Assembly (NCBI GenBank): GCA_037157565.1
Contig: JAZHRO010000054.1
Span: 14,181,501-14,245,500 of the forward strand
Origin: Thalassia testudinum
Taxonomy: Eukaryota; Streptophyta; Magnoliopsida; Alismatales; Hydrocharitaceae
Direction: 5' to 3'
DNA: 64,000 nucleotides
Below, piece by piece: positions 25,760-37,550 of the stretch. Below the pieces are notes generated by a model that was not told the DNA's origin, did not search any database, and saw only the letters and a program-made list of their open reading frames with translations. Both the position numbers and the translations under genes were made by a program. Positions within the stretch are counted from its first letter, which is position 1. Every line of letters starts with the position of its first letter.

Positions 25760-28700
25760 AAATCACACCCTACTTAGGATTTCCCGTCATTCTATTGGTG
25801 AGGGTTCTTCCAAACATCACTTATAGTCTATAGCTCATGATGAACCTTGGACACTTGGTAGGGGCCTTAGTGGCAATCCCAATTTGGGACCAACTTCCTG
25901 AATATCTCTTGACTGCGAAGCTTCCAATGTTTAGAGTAGCATGCCCCCCACGGCAAACTGCCTAAGGTTGACCCTTTGATTGAAATACTTTCCATAGTTT
26001 GCTTGTAATATGTGATCTAGATTGTATCTTCGTCTTTTAGCTCTTGAACGTAGTCAAGCTCTTTTTGACATAGCTTGTCATTTTCTTCAATGTTGAAGTT
26101 TCATAGCCTCTGACTGGGAAAAGATATCTCCAAGGAAATTAGCACCTTTGCACTAAAGGCCATTTTGAAAGGGATGAGTCTCATTGATGCTCTCTGCGTT
26201 ATCTTGTTGGTCTAGAGAATAGCTAGTAGCTCATCTCCTTTTCTTCAATCTTACTACTGTGGTCTACTTTGTGTGCTCAACCTAACAATTGCTATGCAGA
26301 TGAGAAACTAGGGTGAAGGCACTTAGATTCCCAAAACCTAGTAAGTTCCCGTGAAATTCGTTGATATAAACTGAGTGCCATTGTCATAGATGATCGTGAG
26401 TAAGAACTCCATATCAACAGATGACATCCTTCCAGATAAAGCCCGTCACCTTAGCTACCATGATAGATGTTATGACCTAGGCCTCCACCCACTTGTTGAG
26501 GTAAACCATTGCCACAATGACAAACTTCCTCTCCCTTGTCATTTGGTAAAACTTACACTGATGCCTACTCCCCATTTCACAAAAGCTTACAAAAGAAGTC
26601 ATTCTCGTTATCTAAGCAGACAGTTAGTGTGGAATCTTTGTGAACCATCAATGTTGATTGCATTTCTTAATGTAGTCAGTAGCATCATCCTTAAGGTCAT
26701 ACAAAAATAGTCATACTTCAAGATCTTTCTCGCTAACATCTTGGTGCCTTCAAAAGCATTGTAGGCTACCTCATGCACTTCCGCAGGCATTGCTTTAGCT
26801 TTGGTACTAATGAGGACCTTAGGAGTGAGAGGGATACTCTTCAATACAATGCATACCCTTAGGGTAAACTTGGCAGCTTTCCTTCCGAACCCCTTAATGT
26901 TCTGAAGGCTATTTGGAACATCCCGATCTAGAAAAATGGATGAAAAGGGAAGTCTAGTCCTTCAATGAACGTTATCGCTACTCCTTGATTGTGTAAAACC
27001 TCTATCGAAGGTAGACGTCGCTTCTTAAGGTGCTCAATGAGGACTTCAACAGTAGCTTCTTCGTTGAAGGATGAAGCCAGCCTTGTGAGTGCATTCACTA
27101 TATGATTTTTCCGCGGTGGTACCTTTAAGAGGGTAAATGGTATTTAGAGGTTTGTTATCAAAGCTCTTCAAGGTATTTGGTTAGAATCTCATCATGAGTG
27201 TCATACTCCCTAGAATAGTGTTTCATCACTATTTTCGAGTCACTGCGAGCAACTATTATGTTTGCTCCCATCATTTAAGCCAGGTAGAAAAAGCAAGGAA
27301 TCTATTCTACCATGTTGTTTGTAACTAGAAAGAACTACAAAAGGTACCTCCCCATGAAGTTGTCTGGACCTCCTAGTATGACCCTAGCTTTGGAGCCATT
27401 TTTCATGTGTAACCCATCAAGATGAATTTGATACGACTTTGAGGCCATGGTCATGTCAAACAAGGTTAGTTTAGTCAAGAAGTCTATTATTACTTGCCCC
27501 TTAGTTAACAAGAGGGAGTGGAAGGTGATGTCGTATTCATTGAGTTCAATAGATCATTTCAACATTTGTCTAGACCTATTTGCCTTGGTTGGGACCTATC
27601 TTAGTGGTTGGACAATGAAGACAATTATTGCATATGCTTGGAACTAGGACAGTACCTTTGAGATGCTACTACCATGCCAACTTCAGTTTCTCTAATGTGG
27701 GAAAGTGGTGTTCTACATCTTGGTGGATCTGGTTGACATAGTAGTCAAGCCTCTTTACCCCCACATCTTCTCAAATCAAGATCACACTAACCTCTATTTG
27801 AGATGCATCAAAGTAGAAGAAGAGAGTTTTATCTAGCTTTAGGGCTGAGAGGATATATAGGTGGCTTCTGAAGGTGGGGTTTTACATTTTCTATGGCCAT
27901 ATCTCACCCAATTGTCCACTAAATTTCCTTTTGGACTTTCTTAATAACAACGGGAAAAGTCTTGCACTTGTTTGAATCTCTGGACACAAATTGGCTCAAG
28001 GCTACCCTGTGTGAAGCTAGCAATTAGGCTTTTCAGAAGCCTTAATTTTGATAAGGTTTACTTCTATGCCACGCTTGGTGAGAAGGAACCCAATGAACTT
28101 AGGCAAGTCCTCATGACACACTTCTTGAGGTTAAGCTTTAATCAACAATGTTTACGTAATGAAAAGACTTTGAATAAATTGTCCATGTGCTCTTGAAATG
28201 TGAAGCCCTTAACAAATTTATCATTGATGTAAACCTAAAAAGACTTTTCATTTATTTTTTTAAAAATAACTTTACAATGCGCTAGTATGTAGCTCCAATG
28301 ATTTTATGAACGAATGGCATGACTCTATAGTGGTAATACTATGATGTTACAAAAGTAGTAAGGGGATGACCAAAAATGTTCAAAGAGATTTGCTTGTATG
28401 TGGAAGAGGCATCCACAAAAGACATGTATTATTGTCTTGTGCTTCCATCCACCATTTGGTCTACATGTGGAAGTAAGTAGGGATCCTTTGGACAAACCTT
28501 GTTGAGGTCTATCAAGTCCATGCGCATCCTCTAGCTCCTGTTCTTTTTTACCATGACAATGTTAGATTATCACGGAGAGTAGGTGGAATCCTTAATGAGG
28601 TAAGTGTTGATCCTCTTATAGACTTTAGTTATTGTCGCTTCCTATCATTTGCTAGCCTACTTTTTCAGTAGCTGGGGGACTAAAGGCATGAAAGGGTCCA

Positions 28701-28870
28701 CGTTGAAGTTATGCATTATAATTTCTAGATCCATCCCAATATATTTGAGGTGTTCCACATGAGGCAATCGAAGTTCTAGTAGAGTAATTTGAACAAATCC
28801 TAAACCTCCTCGTTTAAGAGATTTTTCTAAAATGGACACACTAATTAGGCAATTTTAGGAAGAGGGCGAT
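25760..28870 (-). pseudogene. Decayed Tat/Ogre-type gypsy pol (RT, RNase H, integrase)
   Basis: Minus-strand translation gives, in order, reverse transcriptase, RNase H and integrase similarity broken by many stops and shifts. The RT has a block like VDFTDLNKVCPKDPY at 28440-28540, typical of the Tat/Ogre clade. Its active-site motif reads YIND instead of YVDD (28220-28231), so a catalytic aspartate is lost. RNase H is recognisable from LDGLHMKNGSKARVILGGP at about 27360-27428, with a TNN-type motif after it. Integrase shows DNGTQF near 26367-26385 and a GPYQV-type C-terminal motif near 25860-25900. The RT start is cut by LTR3c at 28870 and the element resumes at 34393. Confidence 0.85.
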
Positions 28871-31379
28871 TGTTACGATCCGGTTCCCGAATCCCAATAA
28901 GACCCGAAACCAGCTTGACTCGACTAATCCCAAGACCCAGTCGTCCAACAAGAAAGTAACCAAAAAGCAGGAAAGTAAACCACATTCACTGTGCTAAGCA
29001 ACTAACAGTAAAAAGGCACAACAGTAAAGAAGTAAAAACTGCTACAGCACATACCACCACAATAGTAGAAAAGTAACGAGGTACAGGAAAATAAAGTACA
29101 GAACGTAAAAGTACATAATATAAAGGTACAAGAGTCTAACTCACTACTACAAGGAGTACAACAGCAGAAACTACAGCTACTAGGTTCTACTGGGCCCAGC
29201 ACCCTCCGCAGCCTAGACTCGGGCTGCTCCACACCTGGACCTGAAAAGGGTTATGAGCACACAAAATCAGCGAATGCTGAGTAGAGTGGCAACCAACCAA
29301 CTAAAGCACTAAAAGTGGATAGGTAGCTGTTGTTTTCTAATTACATTATTTCAGAAATTATTCCTTTTCACCCATTGGTTTATTTATCAAATCTCTTTTT
29401 TTTTATCTCAAATGTTCCTCGTGGGAACGATCTTGATTGCAGTCTTTTCCGAAGAGTAGAAGGCACACGTGGTGCTCTCCTGGCCGAAAGAGTCCCCCGT
29501 GGCGATCCTACACCCAGTCAACTACCCCAAGGTCACGGACAAACATAACGGTGACTACGGCACTCATGATAAGCGCACGGGTAGCTACCCTGCACTGGCA
29601 CGCAGTCAGTCATTTCCGCTAACGGGTGCACCCAAAGTACAGCATGGAACAGTACATGGCCTAGCCCTCTCAGCAACAAGGGTCTCGCCCCTCCACAGTC
29701 CGCGCACCCTCGCTTGACTATCCTGATTTGTCCAGTGGGCCTAACAAGTCGGTGTAGGGTGGCTAGCTGAACCCCGGGCCCTGTGGGGTGGCTAACTCTC
29801 CCCCTACACTAGTAGCACTCCCCGATACCGTGTACGCGAGGGCCAAGAAGTTGATACAGAGTGGCCAATCCTAACCTCGGGTCCCAACCCAAGGGCGGCT
29901 AACTCCGCTCTGCACTAAACAGAGGACAGCCACTCTCCTTGATACTACGTACTCAAGGGCCAGCTCACTTCTCCACTCACATTTCCAGATCCATTCCATT
30001 CATTTCCAGGAGCTCTACTCCTAATTCCCCGTAAGGTTCATGCTTGTATTCATCATGTCATGCCATACCAGGTTTCATCATTTCTATTTCCATTCTCAAG
30101 TTATACACATGCAACTTGTATTGCTACCATTCACATTTCCATACTCAGGTTATACACAGGTAGCTCATATTTCCATCATTTACATTACCATTCTCAAATT
30201 ATATACATGCAGCTCGTATTATGTCATTTAGCGTATACAACAAGAAAGTTACATGCAACAGTTAACTAGTAGAAGTATTTCAAGTTTCATAGGCAGCTGT
30301 TATTCATTTACAGGCAGTTGTTATCATTTCTATCTACTCATTCAAGACTGCAATTCATTCATTCAATACAGATATTCCAGTATTTCTTGTCCTTAGATTC
30401 ACCCATATCCTAGGTTCTAATCATTCATTCCACACACGCATTCAGGTTTGTAATTTAAATTAGGGGAAGTCACTCTACCAGTAAACCCAGGAGTATTGGG
30501 GGCTTGAACGGCAGGCTCATGTGCCTCAATAAGCCCCGAACCCACAACGCAACGAAGCCTGATGAGAACCTCATCATAAACCCTAACTAGCACAATCTAA
30601 CCCAGATATGTGAGAAAAAGCTCCTACATGACCCAAAGAAAGGCTTAACTCAGAGAATTCTGAGTTAATGAATAAAATAAATCATAAGGGGTAAAACTGC
30701 AATTTCACCAATGCAGTATGCTAACAGGGTAACTAAGGGTCCAAACACAGGTCAAACAAGCTTAACAAGAAGGTAAGTGGGATGATCTGATCTAAAAAGG
30801 GTTATATCAACTTCTACGAATTAAATGACATTCTGTAATCCTAAAACAAATCTACTTCAATTCACGAGGTTCGAGGTAGGATAAAAATCAACTGAACCCT
30901 CTACAATTTATAGAAAAATATTCTCTAGGGTTTAGAACCTTCAATTTGGCCTTAGAAACCTATTTTGACCTAAAAAGAGAACCATGACCAATTAATAACT
31001 TAATTTAGGTTTTTACGCAAATTTGCTGGTCAAACATGGTCCAACCTAGAATTAAAATTCACCATTAAAATCCTCAGGTTCAAATTAGTCTTGTATAAAA
31101 ATTGAGCCTAAGAAGAGACCTCCTTGATCGACTTTACAATTTGGTCCTCTTTATTTACTTTTTGAACCTTATCTTTTGAAACTCTTGCATTTAGGTCCCT
31201 AACTTTTCATCATTCTTTGCAGAACGGTCCTCCCTGCAACTTCTGCGTAGTGCCATACTCCAGCGACCTTGCGCGGAGCATGGCGCCGCGCAGGGCAGGG
31301 CTGTAGTCCTCTAAAACAGAAGCGGGGTTCCCTGCGACGTCCTCCGTCGCAGGGACCCGCCCATGCCCTCTGCCAACCA

Positions 31380-31413
31380 CCATACCTTCCGTGCGAACGC
31401 TCAGAAGGTATGG
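31380..31413 (+). other. 10-bp stem hairpin in LTR2e U3
   Basis: CCATACCTTC (31380-31389) pairs with GAAGGTATGG (31404-31413). Compared with LTR2c and LTR2d, both arms have changed together so that pairing is kept. Confidence 0.7.
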
Positions 31414-32906
31414 GTGTCCGTTCCGGCCATACTCCAGCGAGGCTGGCACGACGCCAGCTCGCCCCTCTCTACGCACCAAGCCCTTTTTAAGGACCGGCAG
31501 ACCTTGCCGGCTCCTTCAAGCATCCTTTGACAGAGAATTACCCCCCTCTTCATCCCTTCCTCCTCTGGTCAGAGAGTCCGAAGCCTCCGGCAAACTCCTC
31601 CTCTTCCTCCTCATCGCTCTGCTGCCCTACCTGTAGCAGGGTTTGCCCTGCTCCATCGTCCGCGCCAGGCTGTACCCGCTGTCGCCCTTCGCCTGCTTCC
31701 TCGTCACCGAAACCCTCCTCCAGGGCGTCTTCGTCTCCACCTCCGGCAGATACGAGCCGGCTGCTCTGCCCTCCCCCTTCGTAAAGTAATTAGGTAAATA
31801 GCTTCCTCTCTCCTTCCCTTGTATTTTCCCCCTTTTAAACTGCCCTTTCGACCACCCAACCGCCACTGTCCAGACCACCTTCTCCACCTCCGACCACCCC
31901 CTCCGGCGAGACCATCTCACGACCACAGACACTCTCACACCTCGCCGACCGGCCCAGAAGCTCCCTCACACTCCGCTCCACCGATCCCCCCTCTCCATTC
32001 ACTGCCAAGCGCCACCCGACCACCCCACAAACAAACCCAGCTTTCCGGCCACAGTCTAACCTAGGTCAGCCTCTCCACGCACTCCCGCACCCCGCCAACC
32101 ACCGCACAATCTTCGCCTCACTCCGGTGAAGCTTCCTACGTATTCTGACTGGGCCGAGAGGCCGTAGCTGTAATTTCAGGTTCGCACCCCTCGTCGCCAT
32201 TGTCGACGAGCTGCAGCAGCTTCACCTGCAGCTGCAGGCACCCTCCAGCCCAGGTGCGCATCCTAGGTCGCGCGGGCAGGAGTCGCGAAGACACCCAGGC
32301 CCGCAGCTGGGGCGAAGGCCTCACGGGCTGCCTCAATTGGCAGTTGATTGCTCGCCTGCGGATGCCAATTTGGGAGGTGGGACTTTAGTCCCACCTCGGA
32401 AGTGCGTGGCCAAGTGCCTGCACTTAAATTAAAAAAGTGCCTAAGGCTTATCGCCATCGAACATAGGGGTCAGGTCCCTCTCTCGCATGCAGCAGGCCAC
32501 GCACTAGCTCGCCCTCGCCCGCGCTCATGCCTTGTGGGTCTGGGCAGGATCCGATTACCCAAACCGCGCACTCCTCACCCACCACCGCACGCCGGTGGGC
32601 CTGGTCCCAGGCGCGATACCGGCACCCGATTACCCGACTCTGGGAGAGCAGTCCTAAGAGAGAAATCTGAGAAAGAGAGACGCAGGGAAGGGTAGGGGTA
32701 GGTTTTGCTCTGACCCTTGTGTGAGCGTGAAGGAAGAAAGGAAGAAGAAGGCAGAAAGGAAAAGAAGAAGAAGAGAAGCGGCCGAAGCCTTAGCCGCTCA
32801 GGGCAGCTGAAGAAGAAGAAGACAGGAAGGAAAAGAAGAAAGAAGGAAAGAGAGAAACAGAAGAAGAATAAAAGAAGAAGGAAGGCACTGTAGCAAAGCC
32901 ACAGAT

Positions 32907-32936
32907 AAGTCGTCTGAGCACAGCATCAGACGTCGA
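32907..32936 (+). repeat. 20-bp motif pair in LTR2e
   Basis: AAGTCGTCTG (32907) and CAGACGTCGA (32927), 20 bp apart, lie inside the purine-rich zone shortly after GCACTGTAGCA. Confidence 0.7.
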
Positions 32937-33567
32937 AATCACCACAGCTGCAGAAGGCCGAAGAAGAAGAAAAGAAGAAAGCAAGGAAGAAGAAAGAAGA
33001 AAGAACAAAAAAAGAAAGAAGAGAAGAAGAGAAACGGCCAAGGAAGAAGAAGAAGAAAAGAGAAAGAGAAGAAGAAGCCAAGATCTCTCTCTCTCTCTCT
33101 TATTTTTGTAACATAATAGAGATCTTATTTAGTCTTCTAGAAACATAGTTTCTCCCTGAGTTCGACCTCGAGAAAGCCTTGTTCCGAGTAAACAATTTTT
33201 TGTAGTAATCTGGTAGCCATTTTGTCTTATGCTATAACGACTATACTTACACTATAATAAACATAAGGACACAACAAGACAGAACAAGGCGGCTACCATG
33301 CATTTCGCTACCAAAGTCCTATAACAAGGAACAATCACAAAGGAATATTCAGAACAGTATAGAAAACCTTCTATCAAGTAGAGGAACTCACAAGGAACAC
33401 ATCGGTATCTTATTTGCGTAAAACGGACCTCAAACGGACCCTTAACAGGTCAAAAATAGGGTTTCTGACTTAAATCAGATGTCTGGAACAACTTCCAGAC
33501 ATCTTAAAAGTGTCCAGTATCATACCTCAAGTTTTGCGCCAATCCTCAAACATTCAGGAACTCTTCT

Positions 33568-33657
33568 GGACTGTCTGGACCCAGCTTCGGATGTCCGACC
33601 ACCTCTCCGGACGTTTGGAAGTGCCTACTGTCGTCTGGTAAGCTCCCCAGACGTCTA
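33568..33657 (+). repeat. 20-bp phased palindrome array in LTR3c
   Basis: Motifs start at 33568 (GGACTGTCTG), 33588 (CGGATGTCCG), 33608 (CGGACGTTTG), 33628 (CTGTCGTCTG) and 33648 (CAGACGTCTA), all exactly 20 bp apart. This is the direct counterpart of 15003-15092. Confidence 0.85.
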
Positions 33658-33809
33658 AAGTGCGTGGGAGGGCATGTCCCGCGCCTTCCCGAAGCGAATC
33701 CTACACACCACCAGCAGATCTTCTCAAAAAGGGCATGCAAAGAGAAGTTGCGGAGTGGCCTGCATGACCGTATCCGCAAAGGGAACGTACTTTCGCGAAA
33801 CTCTCACCT

Positions 33810-33871
33810 CAGACGTCTGGAACCACCTCCAGACGTCCACTCCATCGTCTGGACGTCGCTCAAGACGTCTG
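33810..33871 (+). repeat. 20-12-20 palindrome set in LTR3c
   Basis: Motif starts 33810, 33830, 33842 and 33862. This is the same register as 52562-52623 and 49866-49927. Confidence 0.8.
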
Positions 33872-34392
33872 ATTCTGGGAAAAACCCAGAACCAGAGCTT
33901 GCTTCAGCTCTCGCGCTGCGCATGGTCGCGCCACACCCCGCCTGCAACTCCGATTGTAGCAGTGTCGAGGAGGACCTCCCCAACGCACTCCTCCTCGCGC
34001 ACGCGCCGCTCTGGCCGTGCACTCACCGGTGAGCTCCGATGCGAGATTACTTTCCTCCTCCTCTCCTCACGCCGCTCCTCCTCGTCGCTACTCTCGCACT
34101 CTCGCTCGCGTTGGCTCTCTCGCTGGAGTGGAGAAGAAGAGGGGAAGGGGGCTGGTGTGAGGAGAACGAGAGAGGGGAAGGGGTTTTATAAGGTTGGGGG
34201 TTTAGGGTTTGCTGGGGGCAGGGAGAGAGAGAAGAAGGGGAGGAAAAATGGAGAGTACTGTCCACACGCAGCCCGCACGCGGACGCGAGCTCGTACTCAA
34301 AATTTTTGATTTCCAAACGTCTGGAAAGGTGTCCAGACGTCTACCCCACAGTCCAAACGTCTTAAAAGGCTCAAACAGCATGGGTCTTAACA

Positions 34393-34680
34393 GCGGTGGA
34401 CAAGGTGTCTTCATGTAAGGAGAGATTTCCTTATTTTCCTCCTTGTCATTGTTGTCGAGGTGGTGGCACTCGAAGGAGTCTGCCTTGTCCACCACAAATT
34501 GCTTTATTTATGATTTAAAGTAGTTGACGACTCCTTCTGGTTAGCATGAATGGTGCCAACCCCCTTAAGGTCATGAACTTGATTTCCTAGAAGCATGAGG
34601 ATGGCATGTAGTAGAACTCATGAGTGGTTGGTGGTGTCGAACATGAATAAGTTGTTAATATGATGATTTTATCGTTGAAG
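34393..34680 (-). pseudogene. Tat/Ogre gypsy fragment between protease and RT
   Basis: The minus-strand translation contains a KGVGTIHANQKES-like stretch, matching the GVGxxRGDQxxA-type linker found between protease and reverse transcriptase in Tat-type elements. It continues the pol remnant that stops at 28870 once LTR3c is removed, and continues rightward at 37317 once LTR4 is removed. Confidence 0.6.
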
Positions 34681-35289
34681 TGTGTATAGTGGTTAACCTA
34701 AATCGGACCTAACCATTTCTTTACAAAAGTTTTTAACCTAGCCTGTTTGATTTTATCTTGGTCACTTTTAGGCCGAGGGTCGAACTCAAGGAAGTGAGGT
34801 TACAAGTTAAGTTTCTACGCCTTTCCTACAATGAGTCTCTTCCGTTCGTTTATTGTGTTTTTTGGTGTTTTTCTTATTTAGATTTTTTTCTGGTAGTTTC
34901 TGTCCTTGAGGTACACCCTCAAAATTGAGTTCTTGGCTTTGAGCCAAAACAGGGTTCAAAAACAGGTCTTGCTATTAGCAAGACGGAGTACCTGCAAGTC
35001 AAAGATTATCTTTTCTCTTTTATATATTTTTTTATCTTTTTACTAACAGGAAAGCGAAACAGAAATAAAGTAAATACAGTATATATTATGTATATAAAGG
35101 GGTGGGGGTGGAGGTGGAGATGGAGTGTAACACGGTATCGAGTCGGTCGTTGTCTAGAAAGACGTAACCAACAGGACGAGGGCCACGTGGAGTGTAAGGT
35201 GGATGGCGGAAGATGTGTGCGACCACGCTTTTTTTTGTACGCATGTATCGGGGAATATCAGCAACTGGTGCAGATATTCCCGTGATACC

Positions 35290-35493
35290 ACGTATGGTAA
35301 GTAATGTGAAAATATATGTATATATGTACGTAAATATATCTATATATATATATATGGTTATAAATATATAAGTATATATATATGTATATATCTAGAGGTG
35401 CATATATATGTATATATATATATGTGTGTGTGTATATAATACTATATAGATTATATAGATATATATATATATATGTATGTATATGTATAAGTA

Positions 35494-35536
<43 letters not shown>

Positions 35537-35671
35537 GTATATGCGTATGTATATAGACTAATACATATTTATATAAGTACTAATATATGTATAGATATAT
35601 GTATAATTATATATATATATTTGTGTGTGTGTGTATAAGTATTTGTATATATGTGTGTGTATGTATGTATG

Positions 35672-35708
<37 letters not shown>

Positions 35709-35777
35709 ATATATACATACATATATTTACATATATATATATACTTATATCTATATATATATATAGTATTAGTATAC

Positions 35778-35808
<31 letters not shown>

Positions 35809-35820
35809 ATAGTGTATAGG
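35290..35820. repeat. TA/TG-rich microsatellite cluster
   Basis: About 530 bp of (TA)n, TATG and TGTG tracts inside LTR4. Open frames rich in Tyr/Ile across it are artefacts. Confidence 0.9.
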
Positions 35821-35942
35821 TGTGTGTGTGGAAGTGTGAGTGTATGTATGTGCAAGCGTCTGTGTAAAGAGAGAGTGAGAGAGTGTTGTGAGAGAGAGAG
35901 AGAGAGAGTAGGATAGCCTGCAGAGGAAAGAAAGGGCGTTTT

Positions 35943-35972
35943 AAGCCGTCTGCACGTGAAGGACGTCGTCTG
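35943..35972 (+). repeat. 20-bp motif pair in LTR4
   Basis: AAGCCGTCTG (35943) and ACGTCGTCTG (35963) are 20 bp apart, as in LTR2, LTR3 and the copia LTR. Confidence 0.6.
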
Positions 35973-36229
35973 GTGGCTCAAGCTTGCGCGCAGGCGCGCG
36001 GAGAGGCGTGTGCTCGAGGGAGTGGCCGCACGCAGAGGAGGCCGCAGCGCATCACGCTGCGTGGAGAGAAGGCGCTGGTGATCGCAGGTGCACGCGGTGA
36101 AGGAAGCCGGCGAAGGCAGGCGCTGGGAGAGGGCTGGCGCACGCAGACGTACGCGGGCGGGTGCGGGCGACACGGGCGAAGACGTGCAGGCGGGCGCACG
36201 CACGGGCGAACGACGGTAGCGGCGCGCCG

Positions 36230-36313
36230 GGTGACCGGTAAAGTGAGAAGCTCACTGGTCACCCCACTGTAGCCACAGTGTCGCGCAAACTCACGTGAAC
36301 AGTGGCTACAGTG
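36230..36313. other. Cluster of inverted repeats in LTR4
   Basis: GGTGACCGGT (36230-36239) pairs with ACTGGTCACC (36253-36262) with one mismatch. CACTGT-AGCC-ACAGTG (36265-36280) is a short hairpin. CACTGTAGCCAC (36265-36276) is complementary to GTGGCTACAGTG (36302-36313). Confidence 0.6.
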
Positions 36314-37316
36314 TAAGGCCGCACCGCGCGACCGAGTACAGGTGGTTGTGTGAGTGTGGCCGGCTCGCGGCTGGCACGCGCAGGTTGGCGCGCGAGGAAG
36401 GAGGTCTGCGCCGGCCAATTGCAGGTGCGGAGAAGCTCGGGACAGAGCGAAGAAGCGGGAGGCGAGGTGTCTACAGGCGAGCGCGGAAGCTTGCGGGTGC
36501 TGCTGGGGTGTGCTGGGGTGCTTGGTCGGCCGCTGCAGAGGCGCGCAATGGTCGGTTGCAGGTGCGGAGAAGCTCGCGACAGAGCGAAGAAGCGGGAGGC
36601 GGAGAGGCCTGCAGGCGCGCGCAGAAGGGGCTAGGGCTGCTGCTGCCACTGAGCTTCAAGCTTGAAGCCTGCACTCCAATGGCTGAAGGTGCTGGAACGA
36701 AAAAAAAGAAAGAGAGAAGAGCAACCACGCCCACCGACTCTTTGAAGAGCTGGGTGGTGGTGGTCTCACTGTGGTGGGTGTTCACCACAATGAGGGCTCC
36801 TGTCCGCCGGGTGTCTCCGAGGAGGGCCGGTGTGTGGAGAGAGAGGGAGGAGAGGACGGTGGCCTGGAAGGAGCTGTGTTGGGTTTTTTGAAGTTGGACC
36901 AAGCTGCTTTTGCAAAGGAGCCGTGGCTTTTTATAGAGGAAGAAGCCATCCACGGCCATGCCCTGGCTGTGCATGGCTCATGCATGGCCTTGGCAGGGAG
37001 AGGTCGCCGCAGGGAAGGGCAGGAGCAGGGAAGCATGGCGCGGGGAGAAGAAGAGGGTGTTTCATGCAGCCGCGGGAAGAAAAAGTCAAAAATCAAAAAT
37101 AAAAAAGAAATAAAAAATGAAGATGGAAATTTGTGAGGCAGCACTTCAGGAAAAAAGTAATCACGAGGCCATTTTATTTATTCTCCTCTTCTCTCAATTA
37201 AATGCATGCATGCATGTATTTTTACAAATGCGATTATGGAACCCTAATATGAATAAGTAATGCTAGGAAATAGCACAATAAGGCACTATTGCAGGTGTAT
37301 TTTTGCGGTGTAATCA

Positions 37317-37550
37317 GTTGGTTAGCCAATAATATTGTTGTAGGTGTTAGGAGTATCAACTACCATGAACTAAGGGAATTCGTTATGATCCTTATATCTG
37401 CCAATAAGGGAGATGAGCAAGTTGATCGTGCAGATTAGCCTAGCCTTATGTTTCCAAATCCAATGATGGACCTGGAGTAAGACCTAATTGCATCTTCTGA
37501 GAGTGCCTCCTTTTAGAAGATATCGCAAAACATGATGTTGAGGGTGTTAC
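37317..37550 (-). pseudogene. Tat/Ogre gypsy protease fragment
   Basis: Minus-strand translation gives VVDTPNTYNNIIG followed by a stop and PT (about 37320-37375). This corresponds to the VxxxPSxYNxIIGRPT motif at the end of the aspartic protease region of Tat-type gypsy elements. It is cut on the right by the LTR1 element (TSD GTTAC) and on the left by LTR4. Confidence 0.7.

Larger units (their letters stand above)
30560..33313 (+). mobile_element. LTR2e: 2.75-kb solo LTR with TSD AAGCC/AAGTC
   Basis: TGATGAGAACCTC at 30560 to CGCTACCA at 33313. Flanks are AAGCC (30555-30559) and AAGTC (33314-33318). The flanking LTR3 sequence joins cleanly when it is removed (compare 14735-14760). Landmarks: hairpin 31380-31389 with 31404-31413, TTTTTAAGG at about 31485, GGCCGAGAGGCC near 32153, purine-rich zone 32720-33070, motif pair 32907/32927, a CT run near 33085, and the U5-type motif CTCCCTGAGTTCGACCTCG near 33153. 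This is the best copy for defining the family. Confidence 0.92.
28871..34392 (+). mobile_element. LTR3c: solo LTR carrying nested LTR2e, TSD GCGAT/GCGGT
   Basis: Starts TGTTACGATCCGG and ends GTCTTAACA. Flanks are GCGAT (28866-28870) and GCGGT (34393-34397), one mismatch. Its two halves, 28871-30559 and 33314-34392, join to match LTR3a throughout. TTTTATAAGG at 34184-34193 matches the TATA position of LTR3a. Palindrome motifs lie at 33476/33496, 33568-33657 and 33810-33871. The gypsy coding remnant continues on both sides, which confirms a later insertion into it. Confidence 0.9.
34681..37316 (-). mobile_element. LTR4: reverse solo LTR, TSD about GTTGA/GTTGG
   Basis: The right end ...GTAATCA at 37316 is followed by GTTGG (37317-37321). 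The left end TGTGTATAG at 34681 is preceded by GTTGAAG, so the TSD is imperfect and the left boundary is uncertain by 2 bp. Gypsy protease sequence lies to the right and the protease-RT linker to the left. The minus-strand TATA is CTATAAAAAG (about 36929-36938). The U5-type motif CTTGAGTTCGACCCTCGG (reverse) is near 34772. The middle (35290-35820) is a TA/TG microsatellite and 35.97-37.1 kb is very GC-rich. Open frames of up to 223 codons in the GC-rich part overlap on both strands and look non-coding. Confidence 0.75.

Noticed and set aside
35558..35819. Tyr/Ile-rich ORFs
   Set aside because: Translation of the TA/TG microsatellite.
35978..36649. 223-codon minus-strand ORF and overlapping plus-strand ORFs of up to 198 codons
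   Set aside because: They overlap on both strands in the GC-rich part of LTR4, with low-complexity Arg/Ala-rich composition and no recognisable domain.
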